Assembly (NCBI GenBank): GCA_022181065.1
Contig: BQMY01000132.1
Span: 1-45,914, forward strand
Length of the DNA stretch: 45,914 nt
Direction of reading: 5' to 3'
From: Melioribacteraceae bacterium
Lineage (GTDB): Bacteria; Bacteroidota; Ignavibacteria; Ignavibacteriales; Melioribacteraceae
The notes under the pieces were generated by a model. It worked only from the letters and a program-made list of their open reading frames with translations. It did not search any database and was not told the origin of the DNA. Both the position numbers and the translations under genes were made by a program. Positions 1-7,004 of this stretch are shown piece after piece. Positions within the stretch are counted from its first letter, which is position 1, and each line of letters begins with the position of its first letter.

Positions 1-159
1 GTTTTGGGGAATGAGGTAGCTAAACTTGTGAATGGATACAAACCGGCAGGTACACATGAAGTTACTTTCAACGCGACAAACCTCCCGAGCGGGGTTTATA
101 TATACCGAATAAAATCTGAAGAATATTCAGAAAGTAAAAAAATGATTCTTTTGAAATAG
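1..159 (+). CDS. T9SS C-terminal sorting domain protein (3' end only)
   Basis: Only the last 52 codons are in the window, in frame 1 and ending with TAG at 157-159. They encode the end of a type IX secretion sorting domain: VLGNEVAKLV, then NLPSGVYIYRI, then a basic tail SKKMILLK. In this family the domain routes an exported protein through the T9SS and is removed or anchored at the surface. The peptide differs from the end of the next gene at 7 of 52 residues, so the two are tandem paralogues at least in this domain. The function of the missing N-terminal part cannot be judged. Confidence 0.85.
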   Translation, partial: VLGNEVAKLVNGYKPAGTHEVTFNATNLPSGVYIYRIKSEEYSESKKMILLK

Positions 160-167
160 GGGGAAGT

Positions 168-2246
168 ATGAAGGGGGGAATTTTTTCAATTTTGTTATTC
201 TTATCAACTGCAATATTCAGTCAGCAGGTTGTATGGGAGGAGATGACTTCTCCAGTACCCTGGTTGAGTATTTACGGTGCAATGTATTCAGATTCTAATG
301 ATGTAGTTTATTTCGATAATCATGATGTATATGTATCGTATGATTCAGCCAAAAGCTGGGAAAAAATTCATAATAATAATAGTAATCCACTTGGTTATGT
401 GGTGCGTAGTGGTTTGTGGAATGAAAAGATTACAATAGCAAATAATGACGGTGAAATGTATCAGTATCAAAATACAATTGATACCTGGGAAGAAATATCA
501 ATTCCAACCCCTGTTTATGGATATTTTACCATCGGTGAATTTAATGATTATTATGTTATCGTATTTAATGAGAAACTCTATTATCAGAATAAAAATACCT
601 CTGCCTGGGATAGTCTGAGTCTCTCACTAAGTTATAATCATAAGGGAGTTATTCTGGACGGGAAGTACTACCGCCCGAGGTTACTGGATGTTGAAGTATA
701 TGATCTGCAAACGGGTGAAATGGATATCAGATTTACTTTCGATAATTATATCGAGAGTTTCGTCGAGAATAATGGACAGTTTTTCATTGTGACGGAAAAT
801 CCCTTCGAAAAAAAATTGTTCATTAGTAATGATACTTGTTCTACCTGGCAGGAAAAACCTTTCGGTGATGCCAGGCTCCATGGAGTCGCTAAAGATGGAA
901 CTCTCTATAAGGTCTGGTACGAGAATTTTTTATTCTCGGAAGATTTGGGTGATACATGGGAACCTCTCAATATTGCAAATTATGATTTTGGCATAAGTGT
1001 ATTCGCGCTCAAAAATAGTGTTAAGTATGCTTTCGCAGGGGGTATGAAGCGATATTTCGGTCAACCCGTAAACTACTACAAGGGTAAAAACTTCGTACCG
1101 ATGCATGTGGGAAACAAGTATTTATATCTTGACTATTGGGAAGATAATGGAGTTTTAATGCGTGGTTATAGTGTGAAAGAGCTGGTTCGTGATTCGATTT
1201 TTGAAGGCAAGCACTATTATTCCTATGGCGACAATAATTTCTATCAATACGATGATAGTACAATGGCTTATTCAAGATTATATGAGGGGGTTGTTGAAAA
1301 AATATTCGACTTCAATCTGCCGGAAGGAGGTTTGTTTATAACACCGGAAGGAGAACCACGCACCACCATCACTTATAATGGCGTCTTTCAAAATAATCCC
1401 GTTTATATGAAGGGTTTCAGGTACAACTCCGGATATGATAAAACAGATCAGTACTGGGCTGAAAATTTAGGATTGATAAGTTTAGAATACGAATCGATTA
1501 TGAACGATTACTCCGGAACTGATTTAATTGAGGCTTACATTTACTCAGATTCTCTGGGTGAATTCGTTTATCATACTGAAGGAAATAGAACGTCCTTGCA
1601 AAGAAACGCTTATAGTTATTTCGAAACAGGCGTAATGATTTTCTACGTAAATTTCGCGCATGCGTATGATATCCATAATATTGGATATCCCAGCGAGGCG
1701 TTCACGGATAGTGTCTATTTTTCATATGCGTTTTCAAATACTTCTGACACATCTGAAGTCAATACACTTTTTGCGACTGATCTTTTGAGCGATGAAACGG
1801 TCAAGTTTAAGCTTAATATTAACGATGCGATTTTAACAAATTTCGATAATTTGCTATACAAATTTCATACTGTCGATAAAAACCTGATACCAGATCATCG
1901 AAACTTTCCTGAAGAAGACTTCTTCAAAATAAATTTCGACACGATGACTGACTTACCTGATGAGTCAATTGATCAGAAGATCAGTCAATATCAACTCAGA
2001 CAAAACTATCCTAACCCATTTAACCCCGAGACGAAAATATCATACTCGCTGAAGGAAGCGGGGAATGTAAAATTGATCGTTTATGATGTGTTGGGAAATG
2101 AGGTAGCAAAACTCGTGAACGGTTATAAAACAGCAGGGAGTTATGAAGTTAGTTTCAATGCCTCAAATTTACCGAGCGGGGTGTATATATACCGTATTAA
2201 ATCGGGAGAATATTCAGAAAGTAAAAAAATGATAATCTTGAAATAG
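168..2246 (+). CDS. Secreted Asp-box beta-propeller-like protein with T9SS sorting domain
   Basis: A 692-aa protein. The start ATG at 168 follows a GGGGGAAG ribosome site. Residues 1-19 form a signal peptide (hydrophobic ILLFLSTAIF then SQQ). The N-terminal third has at least three Asp-box (BNR) signatures of the S-x-D-x-x-x-x-W kind: SYDSAKSW near 57, SNDTCSTW near 220 and SEDLGDTW near 257. These usually mark beta-propeller blades of sialidase or sortilin type; no catalytic residues can be assigned. The last ~85 residues hold the T9SS signal, with QNYPNPFNPETKISYSL, VLGNEVAKLVNGY and a KKMIILK tail. It is likely exported and then surface-bound or released. Substrate and role are unknown. 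It lies 8 bp after a paralogue with nearly the same C-terminus. Confidence 0.85.
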   Translation: MKGGIFSILLFLSTAIFSQQVVWEEMTSPVPWLSIYGAMYSDSNDVVYFDNHDVYVSYDSAKSWEKIHNNNSNPLGYVVRSGLWNEKITIANNDGEMYQYQNTIDTWEEISIPTPVYGYFTIGEFNDYYVIVFNEKLYYQNKNTSAWDSLSLSLSYNHKGVILDGKYYRPRLLDVEVYDLQTGEMDIRFTFDNYIESFVENNGQFFIVTENPFEKKLFISNDTCSTWQEKPFGDARLHGVAKDGTLYKVWYENFLFSEDLGDTWEPLNIANYDFGISVFALKNSVKYAFAGGMKRYFGQPVNYYKGKNFVPMHVGNKYLYLDYWEDNGVLMRGYSVKELVRDSIFEGKHYYSYGDNNFYQYDDSTMAYSRLYEGVVEKIFDFNLPEGGLFITPEGEPRTTITYNGVFQNNPVYMKGFRYNSGYDKTDQYWAENLGLISLEYESIMNDYSGTDLIEAYIYSDSLGEFVYHTEGNRTSLQRNAYSYFETGVMIFYVNFAHAYDIHNIGYPSEAFTDSVYFSYAFSNTSDTSEVNTLFATDLLSDETVKFKLNINDAILTNFDNLLYKFHTVDKNLIPDHRNFPEEDFFKINFDTMTDLPDESIDQKISQYQLRQNYPNPFNPETKISYSLKEAGNVKLIVYDVLGNEVAKLVNGYKTAGSYEVSFNASNLPSGVYIYRIKSGEYSESKKMIILK

Positions 2247-2289
2247 TAGCTTGTCTTAAGTCTGTATCAATAGTCGAAATTGGAAACAA

Positions 2290-2343
2290 TTTGCGGAATG
2301 TTTTCAGGATGGATTTAATTTTGTTATTTTTCTATCCTGAAAA
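2290..2343 (+). promoter_or_regulatory. Putative promoter and operator-like inverted repeat before cmoA
   Basis: TAATTTTG at 2316-2323 matches the Bacteroidota -7 element TAnnTTTG. TTTG at 2290-2293 is a -33 candidate, with a slightly long 22-nt spacer. A perfect 10-bp inverted repeat, TTTTCAGGAT at 2301-2310 and ATCCTGAAAA at 2334-2343, brackets the -7 element and ends 12 nt before the cmoA ATG. The pattern suggests an operator or a 5' UTR hairpin; the assignment is inferred. Confidence 0.4.
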
Positions 2344-2355
2344 TATGAGATTATT

Positions 2356-3084
2356 ATGACCGGATTTGATGAAGTTTACGGCGAAAGACAAAAACAAATA
2401 AAATCATTTGAGTTTGATGAGAAGGTAACCGCGGTTTTCCCGGATATGATTAAACGTTCGGTACCGGGTTACAACCTCATCATTTCAAATATCTCCATGC
2501 TTACCGAAAAATTTGTTCAGCCTTACACCGCGTGTTACGATCTGGGCTGTTCGCTAGGTGCTTCCACTCTTGCGATAAGTGAGGGAATAAATGTGGATGG
2601 ATGCGAAATTATAGCTGTGGATAATTCTGAGGCTATGATAAACAGTCTAAAAACAAGACTGAAAGGTTTCAAGTCCGAAATCCCCGTTCATGTTGTTCAT
2701 GAAGATATAACCAGACTCGATTTCAAGAAATCATCTGTGAATGTTCTAAACTTTACATTACAGTTCATAAACCCTGAAAAAAGGGGGGATTTGCTGAAAA
2801 AAATCTGTGACTCTACAGTTCAAAACGGGATACTTGTATTATCGGAAAAGTTACAATTCGGTGAAGAAAATAGTAATAACCATCAAATTGACCTCTACCA
2901 CTCCTTTAAAAAATATAATGGCTACAGCGATCTTGAGGTAAGTCAAAAACGTACCGCACTCGAAAACGTGCTAATCCCCGAATCATTTGAAACACACAAA
3001 AAAAGATTGCTTGCGGCCGGATACTCAAAAGTTGATATCTGGTTTCAGTGTTTTAACTTTTTTTCAATTCTGGCGATAAAATGA
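2356..3084 (+). CDS. cmoA: Carboxy-S-adenosyl-L-methionine synthase CmoA
   Basis: A 242-aa class I SAM-fold enzyme, close to the ~247 aa of the E. coli enzyme. CmoA converts SAM and prephenate into carboxy-SAM, the donor used to make 5-oxyacetyl-uridine at tRNA position 34. Visible signatures are the N-terminal GERQKQIKSFEFDEKV, the nucleotide-binding loop YDLGCSLGAS near residue 60, and NFTLQFINPEKR near 136. Its stop overlaps the start of cmoB by 4 nt (ATGA), which supports translational coupling and the identity of both. A promoter with an inverted repeat lies directly upstream. Confidence 0.93.
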   Translation: MTGFDEVYGERQKQIKSFEFDEKVTAVFPDMIKRSVPGYNLIISNISMLTEKFVQPYTACYDLGCSLGASTLAISEGINVDGCEIIAVDNSEAMINSLKTRLKGFKSEIPVHVVHEDITRLDFKKSSVNVLNFTLQFINPEKRGDLLKKICDSTVQNGILVLSEKLQFGEENSNNHQIDLYHSFKKYNGYSDLEVSQKRTALENVLIPESFETHKKRLLAAGYSKVDIWFQCFNFFSILAIK

Positions 3085-4052
3085 TCGATTTTGGCAAGTT
3101 AAAATCGTCGGTAGCTGAATCAGCACTTCTCCCATGGATAGAGGAAATTCAGCCGGTTGTTGAAGCAAAATTTGATCACCGGAAACATGGTGATCTTCGC
3201 AAATGGAAGCTGATAATCAGAGAATTACCTGAACCGGAAATCAGCAAGATTGTTTTTGATGATCGATTTATTTCCATTAGTTCCGCAGCAGCACTTGATC
3301 GTGAAGAAAGAGAAATGGCGAGTTCTATGCTTAAAGAACTTATGCCGTGGAGAAAAGGTCCGTATAATATTCTTGGCATAGAGATAGATACTGAATGGCG
3401 ATCTGATCTGAAATGGGACAGGCTGAAGGATGCGATATCGCCTTTATCAGGGAAGACGGTGCTGGATGTTGGCTGCGGTAACGGATATCATATGTGGAGA
3501 ATGGCAGGCGCAGGGGCAAAAACTGTTATTGGTATTGATCCATATATGCTTAGTAACGTTCAGTTTCATGTGTTGAACAAATATATAAATTCTGAAAGTA
3601 CATTTCTGCTTCCTCTGGGGATTGAAGAGATGCCCGCGGATTTACCCGCATTTGATACGGTTTTCTCGATGGGTGTATTATACCACAGGCGATCACCATT
3701 TGATCATCTTTACGAGCTAAAATCACTTCTGTCACCGGGAGGTGAACTTGTCCTTGAAACTCTCGTGATTGATGGCAAGGAGGGCGAAACGCTCGTACCG
3801 ATGGGAAGATACGCCAAGATGCGCAACATATGGTTTTTACCCTCTGTTCCGACATTGAAAAAATGGCTTGAACGATCGGGGTTTAAAGAGATTAAAGTAA
3901 TTGATGTAACCAGAACCACTTCTGAAGAACAAAGAGTTACAGATTGGATGGATTTTGAGTCTTTGGAAAATTTTTTAAATCCCGCCAATCCCCATATCAC
4001 CATTGAGGGATATCCCGCACCGGTAAGAGCAATTTTCACCGCAAGGAAATAA
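3081..4052 (+). CDS. cmoB: tRNA U34 carboxymethyltransferase CmoB
   Basis: A 323-aa protein, the same length as E. coli CmoB. It transfers the carboxymethyl group of carboxy-SAM to 5-hydroxyuridine-34 in tRNA, widening wobble reading. The N-terminal ~100 residues carry the family's own domain, with RKHGDLRKWK and LMPWRKGPYNILGIEIDTEWRS. The SAM-type fold follows with VLDVGCGNGYH near 127, FDTVFSMGVLYHRRSPFDHL near 192 and GGELVLETLVIDG near 218. It is coupled to cmoA by a 4-nt overlap. Nothing unusual is seen. Confidence 0.94.
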   Translation: MIDFGKLKSSVAESALLPWIEEIQPVVEAKFDHRKHGDLRKWKLIIRELPEPEISKIVFDDRFISISSAAALDREEREMASSMLKELMPWRKGPYNILGIEIDTEWRSDLKWDRLKDAISPLSGKTVLDVGCGNGYHMWRMAGAGAKTVIGIDPYMLSNVQFHVLNKYINSESTFLLPLGIEEMPADLPAFDTVFSMGVLYHRRSPFDHLYELKSLLSPGGELVLETLVIDGKEGETLVPMGRYAKMRNIWFLPSVPTLKKWLERSGFKEIKVIDVTRTTSEEQRVTDWMDFESLENFLNPANPHITIEGYPAPVRAIFTARK

Positions 4053-4109
4053 TTCGTGCATTTTTAATGTAACGTTATTATTTTCACAACGGAAATTATA
4101 TGGAAAAAA

Positions 4110-4517
4110 ATGGAAAATATTAGTTTTTGGTTAATTCCTCTTTTAATGATCCCTGCGCTTTCCCTTCTGGTCCTTTCTACAGCGAGCAGATACGCGCAAA
4201 TTCATATAGAGATACATCATCTGCTTGATGCCCCGGGTACACCCTCTGACAACCTTCTGAAATTTTTGCTCGTTAGAGCGGGAATGTTCAGGAATGCTCT
4301 TGTTTCATTGTATATTTCCATCAGTTTGCTTACTCTTGCCGGATTGGCGGGCGGTATGGCAGGTATGGGTGAGAATGACTGGATAGGAATTGTGATTGCT
4401 ATCAGCGTAATCGCGGCGCTTTTTCTAATTTATGCCGCAGCTCAACTGATACGTGAGGCAATTTTATCGCTTGTTATGATGAAAGAGCACGAGAAAGAAC
4501 TCCGCGGAAGACAATAA
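4110..4517 (+). CDS. Small membrane protein, DUF2721-like
   Basis: A 135-aa protein with three or four hydrophobic segments (about residues 4-24, 57-80, 88-115) and a basic, charged C-terminus. The STASRYAQIHIEIHHLL stretch after the first membrane segment resembles the DUF2721 family, whose function is unknown. An ATG 10 nt upstream (4100) opens only a seven-codon frame that stops at once, so ATG 4110 is the start. It lies 57 nt after cmoB and may be cotranscribed. Its stop is one base from the stop of the convergent gene, inside a shared hairpin (4503-4536). Confidence 0.7.
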   Translation: MENISFWLIPLLMIPALSLLVLSTASRYAQIHIEIHHLLDAPGTPSDNLLKFLLVRAGMFRNALVSLYISISLLTLAGLAGGMAGMGENDWIGIVIAISVIAALFLIYAAAQLIREAILSLVMMKEHEKELRGRQ

Positions 4518-4536
4518 CTTAGAAATATCTTCCGCG
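4503..4536. terminator. Inverted repeat spanning both stop codons of a convergent pair
   Basis: CGCGGAAGA at 4503-4511 pairs perfectly with TCTTCCGCG at 4528-4536 around a 16-nt loop. The loop contains TAA (4515-4517) of the plus gene and the complement of TAA (4519-4521) of the minus gene. The stem encodes the RGR-containing C-termini of both proteins. No T-tract follows on either strand, so it may stabilise 3' ends or act as a factor-dependent terminator. Its role is inferred. Confidence 0.5.
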
Positions 4537-5655
4537 ATACTTGTTCACCCCGTAATCTGAAACAGATAAAACCATCAATGGTATTACAAATGCCAGATAG
4601 GACAGGTCTATCTTGTCATGGAAAAATGCTGTGTCAAATCCGAATTGGTAAATTTTCAGGATAAAAGAGAGCATTACCATTAAAAAGATGATCAAACCGG
4701 ATGTAAAAAACACCTCCTGAAGAGTGGATACCATCCATCCGGCTAATAGTGCAGACAAAATAAATAGCAGACTAACGAAAAAGGGTAGATTGGAAAGATG
4801 CGACTGTATCGCAAACGGTCCGTTATTGAGGAATGCGTCCACATCCCACATTATAAAGGGAACAAGCATGCCAATAAAAACTGCTGCAATAACTATTGAA
4901 AAGAAAATCATATTCTTTAAATCGTAACGGAATCGGTAAAGTAAATAAATTGCGTAGATAACGGCTACCACTGATCTGGTTGATAGTCCGATACCAAACG
5001 CCACCGCTATAAGAACAAAACGGGAAGAGAGTTTTTGGGTGTCCAGATATTTTTCTGCTAAGTAAATAAGATATAGTATAAAGGTGACGTTGAAAAATAG
5101 TTCGCAGCGCACCACAAACTCGTAATAGATTACAGGTGTGGCTAGCAAAAGTAAAAATCTGTGACTCAACTCAGTTGTATTTGTACTTCCTTTGTAAAGA
5201 AGAAACAAAAACAAACCGAAACCCGCAATTTCGAAAATTCCAAGGAAGTTTATAAAGTAAAAGGGCATCGCCATAAAGAAGAGAGCAGGAAATGATGATG
5301 GTGTATAACCGGAATTATATGGGAATTCACCGGCAAAATATAAGTCGAGCCAATCAATAATTGCCGGTACTCTTCCAATCTCACCAATTCGGGGTACAAC
5401 CAGCACATACAATATCGATAGGATAAATGAAATGATAAAAAGGTACTTGAAGAATTTAAGATTCAAGAACTTATATCTCGATAAATCATGTTTACCGAGG
5501 TAAAGAAAAAAAATATAAAATAATGCTGCATAAGTAGATGTGATAATTGCCGGAAAAAAGTTATAGATGACAGAATATTTTAGGATAAATAAAAATCCTA
5601 TCAGTCCCACAACTGTAATTGATACAACATTGATAATTTTGTTTGAACTATACAT
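4519..5655 (-). CDS. Polytopic membrane protein, GT-C glycosyltransferase-like
   Basis: A protein of about 378 aa with roughly ten hydrophobic helices. It is probably in the inner membrane. The layout, with a short loop carrying an acidic residue pair after the first helices (IDWLDLYFAGEFPYNSGYTP), resembles GT-C polyprenyl-phosphate-dependent glycosyltransferases (GT87/DUF2029 type), but I see no decisive motif. ATG 5655 is chosen; an in-frame TTG lies 6 nt upstream at 5661. No clear ribosome site is visible. It diverges from the glutathione peroxidase gene across about 39 nt, so their promoters must be compact or overlap. Confidence 0.65.
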   Translation of the reverse strand: MYSSNKIINVVSITVVGLIGFLFILKYSVIYNFFPAIITSTYAALFYIFFLYLGKHDLSRYKFLNLKFFKYLFIISFILSILYVLVVPRIGEIGRVPAIIDWLDLYFAGEFPYNSGYTPSSFPALFFMAMPFYFINFLGIFEIAGFGLFLFLLYKGSTNTTELSHRFLLLLATPVIYYEFVVRCELFFNVTFILYLIYLAEKYLDTQKLSSRFVLIAVAFGIGLSTRSVVAVIYAIYLLYRFRYDLKNMIFFSIVIAAVFIGMLVPFIMWDVDAFLNNGPFAIQSHLSNLPFFVSLLFILSALLAGWMVSTLQEVFFTSGLIIFLMVMLSFILKIYQFGFDTAFFHDKIDLSYLAFVIPLMVLSVSDYGVNKYRGRYF

Positions 5656-5694
5656 CCGCAAAATAATGTTATTATCTAAAAATTGGAGTTAATG

Positions 5695-6258
5695 ATGTAC
5701 AAAATAGCAAAATCAATTCTTATTTCTATTTTTCTTTTTTCACAAATTTTATTCGGTGCTGACGGAGGCGAAAAAGTGAATAATATATATCAGTTTTCAG
5801 TTAAAAATATAGATGGTAAAGAAGTAAATCTTTCAGAATATAAGGGTAAAGTGCTGCTGATTGTAAATGTAGCCAGTAAATGCGGTTATACAAGGCAATA
5901 TGAAGGATTACAAAAAATTTATGAACAATACAGGTCGGAAGGATTAGAAATTTTAGGATTCCCGTGTAATGATTTTGGCGGGCAGGAACCGGGGACAAAT
6001 GAGGAGATAGTCGAATTTTGTACTTTAAATTTTGGTGTAGAGTTTCCCATGTTTGACAAAATTAAGGTATTGGGAGATGATAAGGATCCACTATATCAAT
6101 ATCTCACTACCAATGAAGATACGGGTAAAGGTGATATAGGATGGAATTTTGAGAAATTCCTTATCTCTAAAGAGGGGAAAATTTTGGGAAGATATAAAAG
6201 TGGTGTTAAGCCGGAAAGTGAAGAATTGACTATCGCGATTACGAACGCATTGAAATAG
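5695..6258 (+). CDS. Glutathione peroxidase family thiol peroxidase, exported
   Basis: A protein of about 187 aa in the GPx family. It reduces peroxides with thioredoxin-type or glutathione thiols. The catalytic set is visible: Cys63 in ASKCGYT (cysteine, not selenocysteine), Gln97 in FGGQEPG and Trp150 in GWNFEKF. A signal peptide covers about residues 1-21 (KSILISIFLFSQILFGA), so it likely acts in the periplasm. GGAG at 5685-5688 lies 6 nt before ATG 5695 and favours it over ATG 5692 or the upstream TTG 5683. It ends in a hairpin that has lost its T-tract through an insertion (see 6261-6514). Confidence 0.92.
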   Translation: MYKIAKSILISIFLFSQILFGADGGEKVNNIYQFSVKNIDGKEVNLSEYKGKVLLIVNVASKCGYTRQYEGLQKIYEQYRSEGLEILGFPCNDFGGQEPGTNEEIVEFCTLNFGVEFPMFDKIKVLGDDKDPLYQYLTTNEDTGKGDIGWNFEKFLISKEGKILGRYKSGVKPESEELTIAITNALK

Positions 6259-6260
6259 CT

Positions 6261-6286
6261 AAAAAGCCCCGAACAAAATTCGGGGC
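6261..6286 (+). terminator. Left half of a split bidirectional terminator
   Basis: AAAAAGCCCCGAA-CAAAA-TTCGGGGC forms an 8-bp hairpin 3 nt after the peroxidase stop, but GAGTTTG follows instead of a T-run. The missing T-tract is found 223 nt downstream after a second copy of AAAATTCGGGGC (6498-6509). Joining 6261-6286 to 6510-6514 restores a perfect 13-bp-armed terminator that would serve both convergent genes. Confidence 0.7.
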
Positions 6287-6497
6287 GAGTTTGTTGAAAA
6301 ACCTGATTGTTTATTTCCAAGTCCCCCTTCCGAAGGGGGAAATCACTCCGCCAGCGGCGGATTTTGTGATGGGGGATGACCAAATGTCGTGAAAAAAGTA
6401 AAAAAATCATCCTCCGTCTTCCGACATTCGTCGGAACCCACCTCCTTCGAAGGAGGATCTTAGAACGAAATGACTTTGCAATAGTCTGAGCTCAAAG
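6287..6497. mobile_element. REP/MITE-like palindromic element with 12-bp flanking direct repeat
   Basis: About 211 bp of non-coding, palindrome-rich DNA. It is flanked by AAAATTCGGGGC at 6275-6286 and 6498-6509, which looks like a target-site duplication. Module 1 has TCCCCCTTC-C-GAAGGGGGA (6322-6340) and TCCGCC-AGC-GGCGGA (6347-6361) enclosed by TCAC/GTGA, with GGGGGA again at 6371-6376. Module 2 has ATCCTCC (6409-6415) pairing with GGAGGAT (6452-6458), TTCCGAC/GTCGGAA (6419-6436) and the perfect palindrome CCTCCTTCGAAGGAGG (6441-6456). No ORF is present, so movement would need a transposase in trans. Confidence 0.6.
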
Positions 6498-6514
6498 AAA
6501 ATTCGGGGCTTTTT
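6498..6514 (-). terminator. Right half of the split terminator
   Basis: AAAATTCGGGGCTTTTT is the second copy of the 12-bp repeat followed by the T-tract that the left half lacks. It has no local pairing arm, because CTCAAAG stands upstream where GCCCCGAA should be. It lies 5 nt past the stop of the minus-strand TerB-like gene. That gene has therefore also lost its local hairpin. Confidence 0.6.
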
Positions 6515-6519
6515 GGTCA

Positions 6520-6987
6520 TTATATGTTCATCTCTTTTTTAACTTCAAGTTTGGAAGCAATAAACTGCTCATGCGGCATTTTAAGATTTGTGCTGATTTT
6601 ACGTACGTAATAATCTTCATACTGGTGGAGTTCTTCATCAACATAAACGAGCCGCCACAAATTTTTAAGTACTTCTTTTTTCTCTGCATCAACGAAGTTT
6701 TGATTTACGATATCAGTAAACTCATAAATACTGATACTTCGCTTTCTGTGTTCCTCAGAGAGGTCTATAAGATTTTCAACTTCTTCAGTATCAAGTTTGA
6801 AAGTTGATTTCATAATCTCAATAATTTTTTTTCTCTCATCGTCGGAGAAGTTTTCATCAGAGTTGGCTACTTCAAGAAATAAAGCGCAAGTAGCGATCTG
6901 GATTTTTTTCTTTTCATCAGGCTGGTCAAGTTCGGGTGTAGTGTCAACTTTGTGCGCCTGTAAAAGCTCTTTAAAGATATCTTTCAT
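6520..6987 (-). CDS. TerB-like (tellurite resistance TerB family) protein
   Basis: A 155-aa soluble, helical, acidic protein. ATCALFLEVANSDENFSDDERKK and LVYVDEELHQYEDYYVRKI are the two helical repeats of the TerB/DUF533 fold, where acidic loops may bind metal. TerB-family proteins are linked to envelope stress and metal responses, but the biochemical role is unclear. It begins 17 nt after malQ and is probably cotranscribed with it; no functional link is evident. A tellurite function should not be assumed from the name. Confidence 0.8.
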   Translation of the reverse strand: MKDIFKELLQAHKVDTTPELDQPDEKKKIQIATCALFLEVANSDENFSDDERKKIIEIMKSTFKLDTEEVENLIDLSEEHRKRSISIYEFTDIVNQNFVDAEKKEVLKNLWRLVYVDEELHQYEDYYVRKISTNLKMPHEQFIASKLEVKKEMNI

Positions 6988-7004
6988 TATTCAGCCCCTA
7001 AAAA

